A stretch of 5,201 nt of DNA, from NCBI GenBank assembly GCA_031289895.1, contig JAITOP010000041.1, positions 1-5,201 on the forward strand, written 5' to 3'. Shown here one piece after another: positions 1 to 5,201 of this stretch. The position numbers and the translations under genes were made by a program. Numbering within the stretch: the stretch's first letter is position 1; every line of letters begins with the position of its first letter. The DNA is from Prevotellaceae bacterium. Lineage in GTDB: Bacteria; Bacteroidota; Bacteroidia; Bacteroidales; UBA932. A model generated the notes under the pieces. That model had not been told where the DNA came from. It saw only the letters and a list, made by a program, of their open reading frames with translations, and made no database searches.

Positions 1-227
1 TTATCATTAATGATTTTGACAAATTTATTGTCAATGCGATAACCACCGGATTGAACAATATTTATGGTATTTTTAAATATTTCCGCTCTAAGTTCTCTGA
101 ATCCACTTTTTTTTGCAGATGCAATTTCAAATTCCTTTAACCATTCAACACAATCAAATTTGTCATTAATATCTGATACATCGTTAGTACTATCTATCTT
201 GCCTGCATTATTTATTTCTGTTTTCAT
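1..227 (-). CDS. Partial CDS (5' end only): possible microbial-type poly(ADP-ribose) glycohydrolase, TIGR02452-like
   Basis: Seen: from an ATG at 227 the minus strand stays open for 75 codons to the left edge, so only the N-terminus is present. The first 40 residues are polar and probably a variable leader. Residues 47-72 then show R47, I50, T54, I58, G61, Y63 and V70 with the spacing R..I...T...I..GGY......V.I. Known: TIGR02452/DUF2263 proteins begin with a helix of the form 'R..IA.ETL.I...G.Y......V', which precedes a macrodomain-like catalytic fold that hydrolyses ADP-ribose linkages. Inferred: this gene may belong to that family, but the catalytic part lies outside the window and cannot be checked. 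There is no Shine-Dalgarno sequence; the ATG follows an A-rich leader, as is common in Bacteroidota. It lies downstream of glnN on the same strand, but a 522-bp gap with a likely terminator argues against co-transcription. That the gene is real is fairly likely; the family call is tentative. Confidence 0.5.
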   Translation of the reverse strand, partial: MKTEINNAGKIDSTNDVSDINDKFDCVEWLKEFEIASAKKSGFRELRAEIFKNTINIVQSGGYRIDNKFVKIIND

Positions 228-307
228 CGTCTTTTTTGTTTTTCTTATTTTAATTTTAATCAGATTAAAAGAATAAATATCTATTCAACATCTGTTGTTA
301 TGCGAGG

Positions 308-315
308 CAAATATA
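308..315 (-). promoter_or_regulatory. Candidate Bacteroidota -7 promoter element for the left-edge gene
   Basis: Read on the minus strand this is TATATTTG followed by C, an exact match to the Bacteroidota -7 consensus TAnnTTTG. It would start transcription near 301, giving a leader of about 74 nt before the ATG at 227. No convincing TTG-type -33 element lies at the usual spacing. An identical word occurs at 399-406, just downstream of the putative terminator, and is an alternative. In DNA this AT-rich one of the two may be chance. Confidence 0.35.
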
Positions 316-422
316 ATAATTATTTTCTAAAATATCTCATTTTCAAACTCAAAATTATTTTTTTGTTTTTTTGCATATTATGATATGATATTTACATTCA
401 AATATACGGCACGTACATCCCT

Positions 423-455
423 AAAAAAATAGAGACGTAACATATTACATCTCTA
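423..455 (-). terminator. Palindrome with T-run: probable minus-strand intrinsic terminator
   Basis: Positions 430-440 and 445-455 form an 11-bp inverted repeat (arms TAGAGACGTAA and TTACATCTCTA) around a 4-nt loop. In plus-strand RNA the seventh pair is a C/A mismatch; in minus-strand RNA it becomes a U-G wobble, so the stem is continuous. On the minus strand the stem is followed directly by seven T (429-423). It lies about 295 bp after the glnN stop and about 195 bp before the left-edge gene, so it could end glnN read-through. The arm sequence also resembles dispersed AGAGACGTAA-type palindromes that I recall from other genomes, so it may be a repeat element acting as a terminator. Confidence 0.5.
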
Positions 456-480
456 CATTTTGGCACTGTCATTTCTTTAT

Positions 481-531
481 CCAAACATTTCGCTTTATTG
501 GATATTATTCACGGTTAAGGCTTTCGTACTT
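481..531. repeat. Degenerate upstream copy of an approximately 50-bp intergenic element
   Basis: This stretch aligns by eye with 626-675 at roughly 75% identity with two single-base gaps. Shared blocks include CGCTT followed by ATTGG, TTATTCA in the middle, and TTCG followed by ACTT at the end. The outer CCAA (481-484) and TTGG (498-501) can still pair, as the longer arms do in the other copy, but the second hairpin has decayed. No coding function is apparent. It looks like an old duplication of a structured intergenic element. Confidence 0.4.
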
Positions 532-554
532 ATTTAATTTTCAATTATACAAGT

Positions 555-680
555 CGTGCGGGTGAGCGTTTGCAATTCTAAATATCTTTTGTACTCCGCA
601 CTTTTTTGCATTTGTTTTTCATCCCCCAATCGCTGCGCTTCATTGGGGGTTATTCATATTCAGTCCTTCGGACTTTTTTT
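555..680 (+). other. Structured intergenic element with three hairpins and T-tails (possible small RNA or dispersed repeat)
   Basis: Three inverted repeats follow each other. GTGCGG (556-561) pairs with CCGCAC (596-601) and is followed by six T (602-607). CCCCCAAT (623-630) pairs with ATTGGGGG (642-649) around an 11-nt loop. AGTCC (662-666) pairs with GGACT (670-674) around TTC and runs into seven T (674-680), the shape of a plus-strand intrinsic terminator. No plus-strand gene precedes it, so it terminates nothing visible. The 626-675 part is a better-preserved relative of 481-531. It could be a non-coding transcript, a remnant of a mobile structured repeat, or terminator debris. The short open frame across it reads through the hairpins and is not a convincing gene. 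On the minus strand the hairpins lack T-tails, so they are poor glnN terminators. Confidence 0.35.
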
Positions 681-692
681 ATATTCACCTTT

Positions 693-750
693 CGTAATTC
701 GTAACTCCGACTTACGACTTACAACTTATGACTTATAACTTACGACTAAT
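693..750. repeat. Heptamer tandem repeat, about 8 units, abutting the glnN stop codon
   Basis: The stretch divides into eight consecutive 7-bp units (693-748) that drift from CGTAATT and CGTAACT to a core of the form A(C/T)(G/A)ACTT, such as ACGACTT, ACAACTT and ATGACTT, and close with ACGACTA plus AT. The last base overlaps the reverse complement of the glnN TGA (750-752). A second, shorter array of the same units ends with the same nine bases at 3252-3260. The organisation recalls the short tandemly repeated heptamers described in cyanobacteria, but no function can be assigned here. Confidence 0.8.
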
Positions 751-2951
751 CAATGCAAAAACAGCAATTCCCTGTATTTTGGCAACGACCACATTGCATC
801 GTCAACTTCAAGTTCTAACTTATCGATATGATAGCGTATTGAATTGATATATGGCGCAACTTTGTCGGAATAAACTTTTGCTTTTTCAACAAAATCTTCA
901 ATTACATTTGCTTTTTTGCGTTCTTCAATCATATCTTCTACCTGTGTGCGAATTTCTTTCACATGCACTGATATTTCTTTAAGCGTATTCAGTTGTGGTT
1001 CTGCAAGTTGTTTAAACTCTTCGGTGTTGTAAAATTCTTTCAAACCTCTAAGATTTTCTATCAGTATATTTTGATATTGAATTGCGATAGGTATGATATG
1101 ATTTATTGCCAAATCGCCCAAAACGCGCGATTCTATTTGTATTTTCTTCATATACGTTTCGTTCAGAATTTCGTAACGCGCTTCGAGTTCTTTATCCGAA
1201 AGGATATTGAATTGTCTGAAAAGATTGCGCGAGTTATCAAGCAAATACGCTCCGAATGATTCGATAATATTATTTATATTTTTCAATCCTCGTTTTTTGG
1301 CTTCGCTGTGCCATTCGGGGCTGTAGCCGTTTCCATCAAACAATACGTCTTTCGATTCTTTTATAAATTTACGCAAAACCTGAAATATTGCTTCATCTTT
1401 TTTTAATCCTTGTTCTACAATGGCTTCTGTTTCGTCGTAAAACACAGTTAGTTGCTGGGCAACGGCGGCATTCAAAACAATCATCGACGATGCAGGATTG
1501 CTTGACGAGCCTACTGCTCTAAATTCAAATCGGTTTCCTGTAAAAGCAAACGGAGACGTGCGGTTTCTGTCGGTATTATCGGGCATAATTTCAGGAATTT
1601 TGCCTACAATATTTAATTTCAAATCTGTTTTTTCGTCGGGAGTCATTTTTTTTGTACTTATAGAATTTTCAAGTGATTTCAGCACTTCCGACAATGTTTT
1701 TCCCAAAAAAACCGACAAAATGCTTGGAGGAGCTTCGTTTCCGCCTAAGCGATATGAGTTTGAGAGATTTGCAACACTCGACATCAGCAAATATCCGTGT
1801 TCGTGGGCGGCGCGTATTGTACACACAAAAAATGCAAGAAACTGTAAATTCGTGCGCGGCGTTTTTCCCGGCGATAAAAGATTTTTTCCTTTGTCGGTCA
1901 TCATCGACCAATTGCTGTGTTTTCCCGAACCGTTGATTCCTGCAAATGGTTTTTCGTGAAAAATTACTTTCAGATTATGCTGTTTAGCAACTTTACGCAT
2001 CAGCGACATTAACAACAAGTTATGGTCTATCGCCAGATTTGCCTCTTCAAACGAAGGCGCACATTCAAACTGATGTGGCGCAACTTCATTGTGTCGCGTT
2101 TTCAACGGAATACCTAATTTATATGCTTCGGTTTCCAAATCTTTCATAAACGCAGATGCACGCGATGGAATTGAACCAAAATAATGGTCTTCGAGTTGCT
2201 GGTCTTTTGCGGCAGTGTGTCCCATAAGCGTGCGACCTGTTTGCAGCAAATCGGGACGTGCATTAAACAATGCGTTATCAACCAAAAAATATTCCTGCTC
2301 CAAACCTAATGTCGGAATCACACGTTTTACATCTTTATCAAATAACTGACAGACTTTTGTTGCCGCCTTATCAAGTGCATTTTGTGCTTTCAGCAACGGC
2401 GTTTTAAGGTCGAGAGATTCGCCGGTGTACGAAACAAAAACTGTAGGTATGCAAAGCGTTTTGTCAATAATAAACGCCGGCGACGACGGGTCCCAAGCCG
2501 TATAGCCGCGAGCCTCGAAAGTATTTCTCAATCCGCCGCTCGGAAAACTTGAGGCATCGGGTTCTTGCTGTATCAGCAAATCGCCTCTGAAACTCTCAAA
2601 AACTCTCGAATTTTTATCAAGTTCAATAAAAGCATCATGTTTTTCGGCAGTAGTTTCATTTAGCGGCTGAAACCAATGGGTGTAGTGAGTTACACCGCGT
2701 TCGACCGCCCAGTTTTTCATTCCTGATGCAATTAAATCGGCGTATTTTCTGTCAATTTTATCGCCTCCATCAACAGCATTTTCAACTGCTGCAAAGGCAT
2801 TAGTCGATAAATATTTGCGCATTGTTTCTTTATTAAAAACATTAATTCCGAAATATTCCGAAATTTTTGCATCTTCCACGTGAAATCTTTCAGCGTGATG
2901 TTTCGCACATTCTTTTAGTGCATCGAAACGTAAATTTGTATTTTTTGTCAT
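750..2951 (-). CDS. glnN: Glutamine synthetase type III (GSIII)
   Basis: This cytoplasmic enzyme makes glutamine from glutamate, ammonium and ATP, the main entry of ammonium into biosynthesis. At 733 residues it has the length of the GSIII class (about 725-730), much longer than GSI or GSII. Visible landmarks: the GSIII-specific N-terminal region with FPSGGLRNTFEARGYTAWD (136-154); the metal-binding GLEQEYFLVD (216-225, E218 and E220); RHNEVAPHQFE (286-296); the ATP/glutamate-site NGSGKHSNWSM (340-350, H345); and NRFEFRAVGSSSNPA (473-487, with R474, E476, R478). The rest is the helical GSIII C-terminal region, ending in the family-typical LPKYRELLF. No key residue is missing and the frame is intact. 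The ATG at 2951 is chosen because the next in-frame Met is at residue 44, inside conserved sequence. There is no clear Shine-Dalgarno sequence, and a -7 promoter motif sits about 32 bp upstream. It is divergent from amn. Family identity is essentially certain. Confidence 0.98.
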   Translation of the reverse strand: MTKNTNLRFDALKECAKHHAERFHVEDAKISEYFGINVFNKETMRKYLSTNAFAAVENAVDGGDKIDRKYADLIASGMKNWAVERGVTHYTHWFQPLNETTAEKHDAFIELDKNSRVFESFRGDLLIQQEPDASSFPSGGLRNTFEARGYTAWDPSSPAFIIDKTLCIPTVFVSYTGESLDLKTPLLKAQNALDKAATKVCQLFDKDVKRVIPTLGLEQEYFLVDNALFNARPDLLQTGRTLMGHTAAKDQQLEDHYFGSIPSRASAFMKDLETEAYKLGIPLKTRHNEVAPHQFECAPSFEEANLAIDHNLLLMSLMRKVAKQHNLKVIFHEKPFAGINGSGKHSNWSMMTDKGKNLLSPGKTPRTNLQFLAFFVCTIRAAHEHGYLLMSSVANLSNSYRLGGNEAPPSILSVFLGKTLSEVLKSLENSISTKKMTPDEKTDLKLNIVGKIPEIMPDNTDRNRTSPFAFTGNRFEFRAVGSSSNPASSMIVLNAAVAQQLTVFYDETEAIVEQGLKKDEAIFQVLRKFIKESKDVLFDGNGYSPEWHSEAKKRGLKNINNIIESFGAYLLDNSRNLFRQFNILSDKELEARYEILNETYMKKIQIESRVLGDLAINHIIPIAIQYQNILIENLRGLKEFYNTEEFKQLAEPQLNTLKEISVHVKEIRTQVEDMIEERKKANVIEDFVEKAKVYSDKVAPYINSIRYHIDKLELEVDDAMWSLPKYRELLFLH

Positions 2952-2982
2952 AAATCCACTTAAATTTTTATAATTAGTGCCG

Positions 2983-2990
2983 CAAAAGTA
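2983..2990 (-). promoter_or_regulatory. Candidate glnN promoter, -7 element
   Basis: Read on the minus strand this is TACTTTTG followed by CGGC, an exact fit to TAnnTTTG with the trailing C often seen in Bacteroidota promoters. It predicts a start near 2976 and a leader of about 25 nt before the glnN ATG. The -33 position is only weakly TTG-like: TTAG lies at about 20 bp spacing, while a perfect TTTG (3003-3006) is too close at 12 bp. The repeat array beginning at about 3041 lies upstream of the expected core promoter. Confidence 0.6.
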
Positions 2991-3040
2991 AATATATTTT
3001 TACAAACTACCTAATTTTTTGGGGGTATGTTGAAAAAAAG

Positions 3041-3159
3041 TTTATAAAGTTTTTAAAGTATAAAGTTTTTAAAGTTTTTAAAGTATAAAGTTTATAAAGT
3101 TATAAAGTTTTTAAAGTTATAAAGTTTTTAAAGTATAAAGATTGTAAAGTTTTTAAAAT
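3041..3159. repeat. AT-rich tandem array of 7-9 bp units ending in TAAAG
   Basis: After AAAAAAAG (to 3040) come about thirteen head-to-tail units that each end in TAAAG. They are of three main kinds: TTTTTAAAG (9 bp), TTTATAAAG or TTATAAAG (9 or 8 bp), and TATAAAG (7 bp). Unit lengths in order are 9, 9, 7, 9, 9, 7, 9, 8, 9, 8, 9, 7 and 9, followed by a decayed TTTTTAAAA. The regular mixing of lengths argues for growth by slippage or unequal exchange. It lies between the divergent glnN and amn promoters and contains no reading frame of note. It may be curved, easily melted DNA, but that is inference. Confidence 0.8.
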
Positions 3160-3170
3160 CAAAAAAAAAA

Positions 3171-3207
3171 TCTGCGCAAATCTGTTTTATCTGCGTCATC
3201 TGCGTGC
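3171..3207. repeat. Short array of TCTGCG-type units
   Basis: Four adjacent units of 9-10 bp share the start TCTG: TCTGCGCAAA (3171-3180), TCTGTTTTA (3181-3189), TCTGCGTCA (3190-3198) and TCTGCGTGC (3199-3207). It follows a run of ten A and is compositionally unlike the AT-only array just before it. I see no coding or RNA function. Confidence 0.6.
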
Positions 3208-3230
3208 TTAAACAAATCAACAAAAAACAA

Positions 3231-3260
3231 CCAACTTACAACTTATGACTTACGACTAAT
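3231..3260. repeat. Heptamer tandem repeat, about 4 units, upstream of amn
   Basis: The units CCAACTT, ACAACTT, ATGACTT and ACGACTA (3231-3258) plus AT repeat the pattern of the array at 693-750, in the same orientation and with the same terminal ACGACTAAT. Relative to that array it is shorter and lacks the ATAACTT unit before the end. It ends about 25 bp before the putative amn -7 motif, so it covers the region where a -33 element or regulator site would be expected. Confidence 0.75.
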
Positions 3261-3285
3261 TATCATAAAATTCAAAAAAATAATG

Positions 3286-3293
3286 TACATTTG
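3286..3293 (+). promoter_or_regulatory. Candidate amn promoter, -7 element
   Basis: TACATTTG matches TAnnTTTG exactly and would place the transcript start near 3300, about 10 nt before the ATG at 3310. It overlaps the codons just after an upstream in-frame ATG (3283), which supports the downstream start. No clear TTG-type -33 box is visible at the normal spacing. Confidence 0.45.
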
Positions 3294-3309
3294 TAAAATT
3301 ATTGAAATA

Positions 3310-4080
3310 ATGAAAACGAAAGAAGATATTGTAAAAAATTGGCTTCCACGATATACCGGCGCAAAATTGAGTGATTTCGGAAGTCATATATTACTCACAA
3401 ATTTTAAAGCTTATCTTAATCTTTTTTGTGAGTGCACAAACGCAAAAGTAATTGACGATGCGGCAAATATGCCTTGCGCAACATCAGACGGAATAACAAT
3501 GATAAATTTCGGAATGGGAAGTCCAAATGCGGCAATAGTAATGGATTTGCTTACGGCGATAGAACCGCAAGCCGTATTGTTTCTGGGAAAATGCGGAACT
3601 CTGAAACAAAAAAACAAACTCGGCGATTTAATTTTACCAATAGCGGCAATTCGCGGAGATGGAACGTCAAACGATTATCTTCCGCCCGAAGTTCCTGCTT
3701 TGCCGGCATTTAGTTTGCAACGTGTCGTGTCAACCACAATTCGCGATTTTAGCCTTGATTACTGGACAGGTACGGTTTATACAACCAACCGCCGAGTGTG
3801 GGAACATGACGACGAATTTAAACAATATCTAATAAAACTGCGCTGCATGGCTGTAGATATGGAAACCGCCACAATTTTTACAGCAGGTTTTGCAAACAAT
3901 ATAAGCACAGGCGCACTGCTACTTACATCCGATATGCCGCTAATTGCAGAGGGAATAAAAACAGCAGAAAGCGACAAACAGGTTACCGCTAAATTTTCTG
4001 AAAATCATGTGAAAATCGGAATTGATGCGTTGAAATTACTTCGCCGCTCGGGACGCTCGGTTAAGCATTTGAGGTTTTAG
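3310..4080 (+). CDS. amn: AMP nucleosidase (short Bacteroidota type, NP-I phosphorylase fold)
   Basis: The family hydrolyses AMP to adenine and ribose 5-phosphate in the cytoplasm, serving adenylate turnover and purine salvage. The 256-residue protein matches the short AMN-like group (TIGR01721-type) along its length and lacks the long N-terminal domain of E. coli Amn. Visible landmarks: MKTKEDIVKNWLPRYTG at 1-17; the phosphate-loop-like INFGMGS (65-71); FLGKCG (91-96); GDLILPIAAIRGDGTSNDYL (105-124); YWTGTVYTTNRRVWEHD (151-167); the nucleoside-binding VDMETA (182-187, E185); and TSD (206-208), whose Asp is the expected purine-site acid. It ends VKHLRF. The ATG at 3310 is chosen over an in-frame ATG at 3283 because family similarity begins here and the earlier one overlaps a promoter motif. 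No Shine-Dalgarno sequence is visible. It is divergent from glnN and convergent with the right-edge gene. Substrate specificity comes from family knowledge; another nucleoside or nucleotide is possible. Confidence 0.95.
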   Translation: MKTKEDIVKNWLPRYTGAKLSDFGSHILLTNFKAYLNLFCECTNAKVIDDAANMPCATSDGITMINFGMGSPNAAIVMDLLTAIEPQAVLFLGKCGTLKQKNKLGDLILPIAAIRGDGTSNDYLPPEVPALPAFSLQRVVSTTIRDFSLDYWTGTVYTTNRRVWEHDDEFKQYLIKLRCMAVDMETATIFTAGFANNISTGALLLTSDMPLIAEGIKTAESDKQVTAKFSENHVKIGIDALKLLRRSGRSVKHLRF

Positions 4081-4097
4081 ATATGTTTGCATCTAAA
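4076..4097. terminator. Weak hairpin between convergent genes, possible bidirectional terminator
   Basis: TTTAGAT (4076-4082, including the amn TAG) pairs perfectly with ATCTAAA (4091-4097) across an 8-nt loop in the 20-bp gap between amn and the opposing gene. The stem is AT-rich. Only TTTT at 4105-4108 follows on the plus strand and there is no T-run on the minus strand, so intrinsic termination would be weak. Confidence 0.3.
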
Positions 4098-4100
4098 CTG

Positions 4101-5201
4101 TTAGTTTTCAGCACTCAATGCTTCTTGCAAAATTTCTTCTTCATATTCTAATCCTATGGCGATATTTGATTTATAAAACGCTACCAATTCGTCCAGTTTC
4201 GCTGTCTGATTATTTTGCCTGTATCTTTTAGCAAGTGAAAGAAATGCCATACGATAACCAAGTAATGCTCCTGATATTCGTGGAATATCATTTGTTTTTA
4301 CGGTAGGGTAATCTTTTAAATTTTCGGATTTTAATAATGATTCCAATTTGTTTACATCTATCGAGTTATTGGTATTTGCAGTTTCAACAGGCACTAATTG
4401 TGATGTTAATCCGCAATTCCTAAAATACAAATCCAGTCCACCATAAAAAGTCGGTTCGGAAAAAATTGAAAAATAAACAGGGCGGTCAAGCCAGTTATTT
4501 TCAATTATCTGTAAAAGAATTGCCCGTTGTGGACTGAGATATGTGCGTTTTTTCGCATCTTCGCCGTCTATTTTGACATGCATTCTGTTTGACGACAAAT
4601 CGGGTTCTATATTCCATTTCAGTTGATAAGTCGAATCGAGATTAAACTCAACTTTCAATGCTGTTGGAACAGGAATAAATACTTCGGTAGTGTCCCATTT
4701 AAAAGGATGAATATCCATAATTTGGTGGTCTGTCAAATTAATGTTTATTTTTTTTACGCCTCCTTCAAGCCCGTCTTTCAGAAACTTCACATACCAAGGG
4801 CTGCCAATATATCCTATCGAAATAATGGTTATATCCGTTCTATAATGCTGGTGCAGTTGCAAATACATGCAAATATCCCAATCAATATTTCCTCCTGTAA
4901 AGAGAATTGCATTCTTGTCGCAACTATTCATAAAGTTTTTTCCAAGTTCTATTAACCATGCCGGATACGTTCCTTTGTCATACGCCTTTTTGTAGAAATA
5001 TTTTAATTTTTCCAAGTCGTAATTTTGCATTGCAGCAAACGCATTAGCACTGCATTCTGCCCCGTAAAAATATTTTGCATCGCCATATTGAGGATTTATC
5101 TCTATCGCTTTATCAAAATATTCAAATATTTTCTCCGAATATGCGTAATTGTATCCGCTCAACGGACGACTGTCGTATGCCCGATAATGATTAAACCAAC
5201 C
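4101..5201 (-). CDS. Partial CDS (3' end): TPR-containing protein with DUF2723-like C-terminal region
   Basis: The minus-strand frame is open from the right edge to a TAA at 4101-4103, giving 366 residues of a longer protein. The TTG at 5162 is not needed as a start because 13 sense codons (GWFNHYRAYDSRP) precede it. Residues about 20-95 read as TPR-like helices (FDKAIEINPQYGDAKYFYG, then FYKKAYDKG). The next part has AILFTGGNIDWDICMYLQ (98-115) followed by YRTDITIIS, and later ILLQIIENNWLDRPVYFS (228-245), then GLTSQLVPVE (264-273). Known: Bacteroidota DUF2723-family glycosyltransferase-like proteins have a similar 'ILFTNGDNDTFPLWYAQ... RTDV.V.N' block and 'NNW.RPIYF... GL...LVP' after their membrane part. 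Inferred: this is a relative of that soluble domain. No membrane segment is seen here; a signal peptide or membrane N-terminus could lie outside the window. Function is unknown. A last helical pair (LAKRYRQNNQTAKLDELVAFYKS) may be another TPR-like hairpin. Confidence 0.8.
   Translation of the reverse strand, partial: GWFNHYRAYDSRPLSGYNYAYSEKIFEYFDKAIEINPQYGDAKYFYGAECSANAFAAMQNYDLEKLKYFYKKAYDKGTYPAWLIELGKNFMNSCDKNAILFTGGNIDWDICMYLQLHQHYRTDITIISIGYIGSPWYVKFLKDGLEGGVKKININLTDHQIMDIHPFKWDTTEVFIPVPTALKVEFNLDSTYQLKWNIEPDLSSNRMHVKIDGEDAKKRTYLSPQRAILLQIIENNWLDRPVYFSIFSEPTFYGGLDLYFRNCGLTSQLVPVETANTNNSIDVNKLESLLKSENLKDYPTVKTNDIPRISGALLGYRMAFLSLAKRYRQNNQTAKLDELVAFYKSNIAIGLEYEEEILQEALSAEN

Noticed and set aside
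64..276. 70-residue plus-strand open frame
   Set aside because: It is antisense to the left-edge minus-strand frame, which shows a family-like pattern; the plus-frame product is hydrophobic, low in complexity and probably a by-product of AT-rich DNA.
662..680. Terminator for glnN
   Set aside because: The T-tract lies on the plus strand, opposite to glnN transcription; in the minus direction the hairpin is preceded, not followed, by the tract.
556..738. 60-residue plus-strand open frame starting at GTG
   Set aside because: It runs through three hairpins and ends inside the heptamer repeat, so its sequence is explained by those structures; no promoter or family pattern is seen.
1498..1959. 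153-residue plus-strand frame within glnN
   Set aside because: It is fully antisense to conserved GSIII catalytic sequence and has no recognisable protein pattern; codon bias of glnN can create such shadows. The same applies to smaller frames at 993-1259, 1669-1911 and 1673-1936.
3041..3260. CRISPR array
   Set aside because: The units are 7-10 bp and directly adjacent, with no spacers of constant length and no cas genes.
693..3260. glnN as cargo of a mobile element bounded by the heptamer arrays
   Set aside because: The arrays are simple tandem repeats in direct orientation, there is no transposase or integrase, and glnN is a normal housekeeping gene; shared array ends are better explained by a dispersed repeat.
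3411..3977. Small frames overlapping amn on both strands
   Set aside because: They overlap conserved AMP nucleosidase sequence in other frames and show no independent features.
5160..5162. TTG as the start of the right-edge gene
   Set aside because: The frame is open for 13 more codons to the window edge, and the TPR-like sequence begins close to it, so the true start almost certainly lies outside the window.

Overview
The window looks like chromosomal DNA from a member of the Bacteroidota, probably close to the Bacteroidales. Three things point there. It carries a class III glutamine synthetase next to the short AMP-nucleosidase-type protein typical of that phylum. The intergenic DNA is very AT-rich, with Bacteroidota-style -7 promoter words (TAnnTTTG). 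None of the genes has a clear Shine-Dalgarno sequence. These are inferences from sequence reading, not from a database search.

Layout. Positions 1-227 (minus) hold the 5' end of a gene that runs off the left edge; its N-terminus resembles microbial-type poly(ADP-ribose) glycohydrolase (TIGR02452/DUF2263) proteins. Positions 228-749 are a 522-bp gene-free stretch. From left to right it holds two possible minus-strand -7 motifs, a palindrome followed by a T-run that reads as a minus-strand intrinsic terminator, two degenerate copies of an approximately 50-bp element with terminator-like hairpins, and a 7-bp-period tandem repeat that touches the glnN stop codon. Positions 750-2951 (minus) encode the complete glutamine synthetase III, GlnN. 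Positions 2952-3309 are a 358-bp divergent intergenic region with a glnN promoter at its left end, an amn promoter at its right end, and three different short-period tandem repeat families between them. Positions 3310-4080 (plus) encode the AMP nucleosidase. It converges, with a 20-bp gap, on a gene that enters from the right edge (4101-5201, minus). That gene encodes the C-terminal part of a TPR-containing protein whose last approximately 270 residues recall the soluble C-terminal region of DUF2723-type membrane proteins.

How the genes relate. GlnN assimilates ammonium into glutamine, and the AMP nucleosidase family cleaves AMP to adenine and ribose 5-phosphate. Both are housekeeping nitrogen and nucleotide functions, but the genes are divergently transcribed with separate promoters, so no operon is implied. 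No mobile element, CRISPR array, tRNA, rRNA or defence system is visible. The unusual content is the density of short-period repeats in the two long intergenic regions, which bracket glnN.
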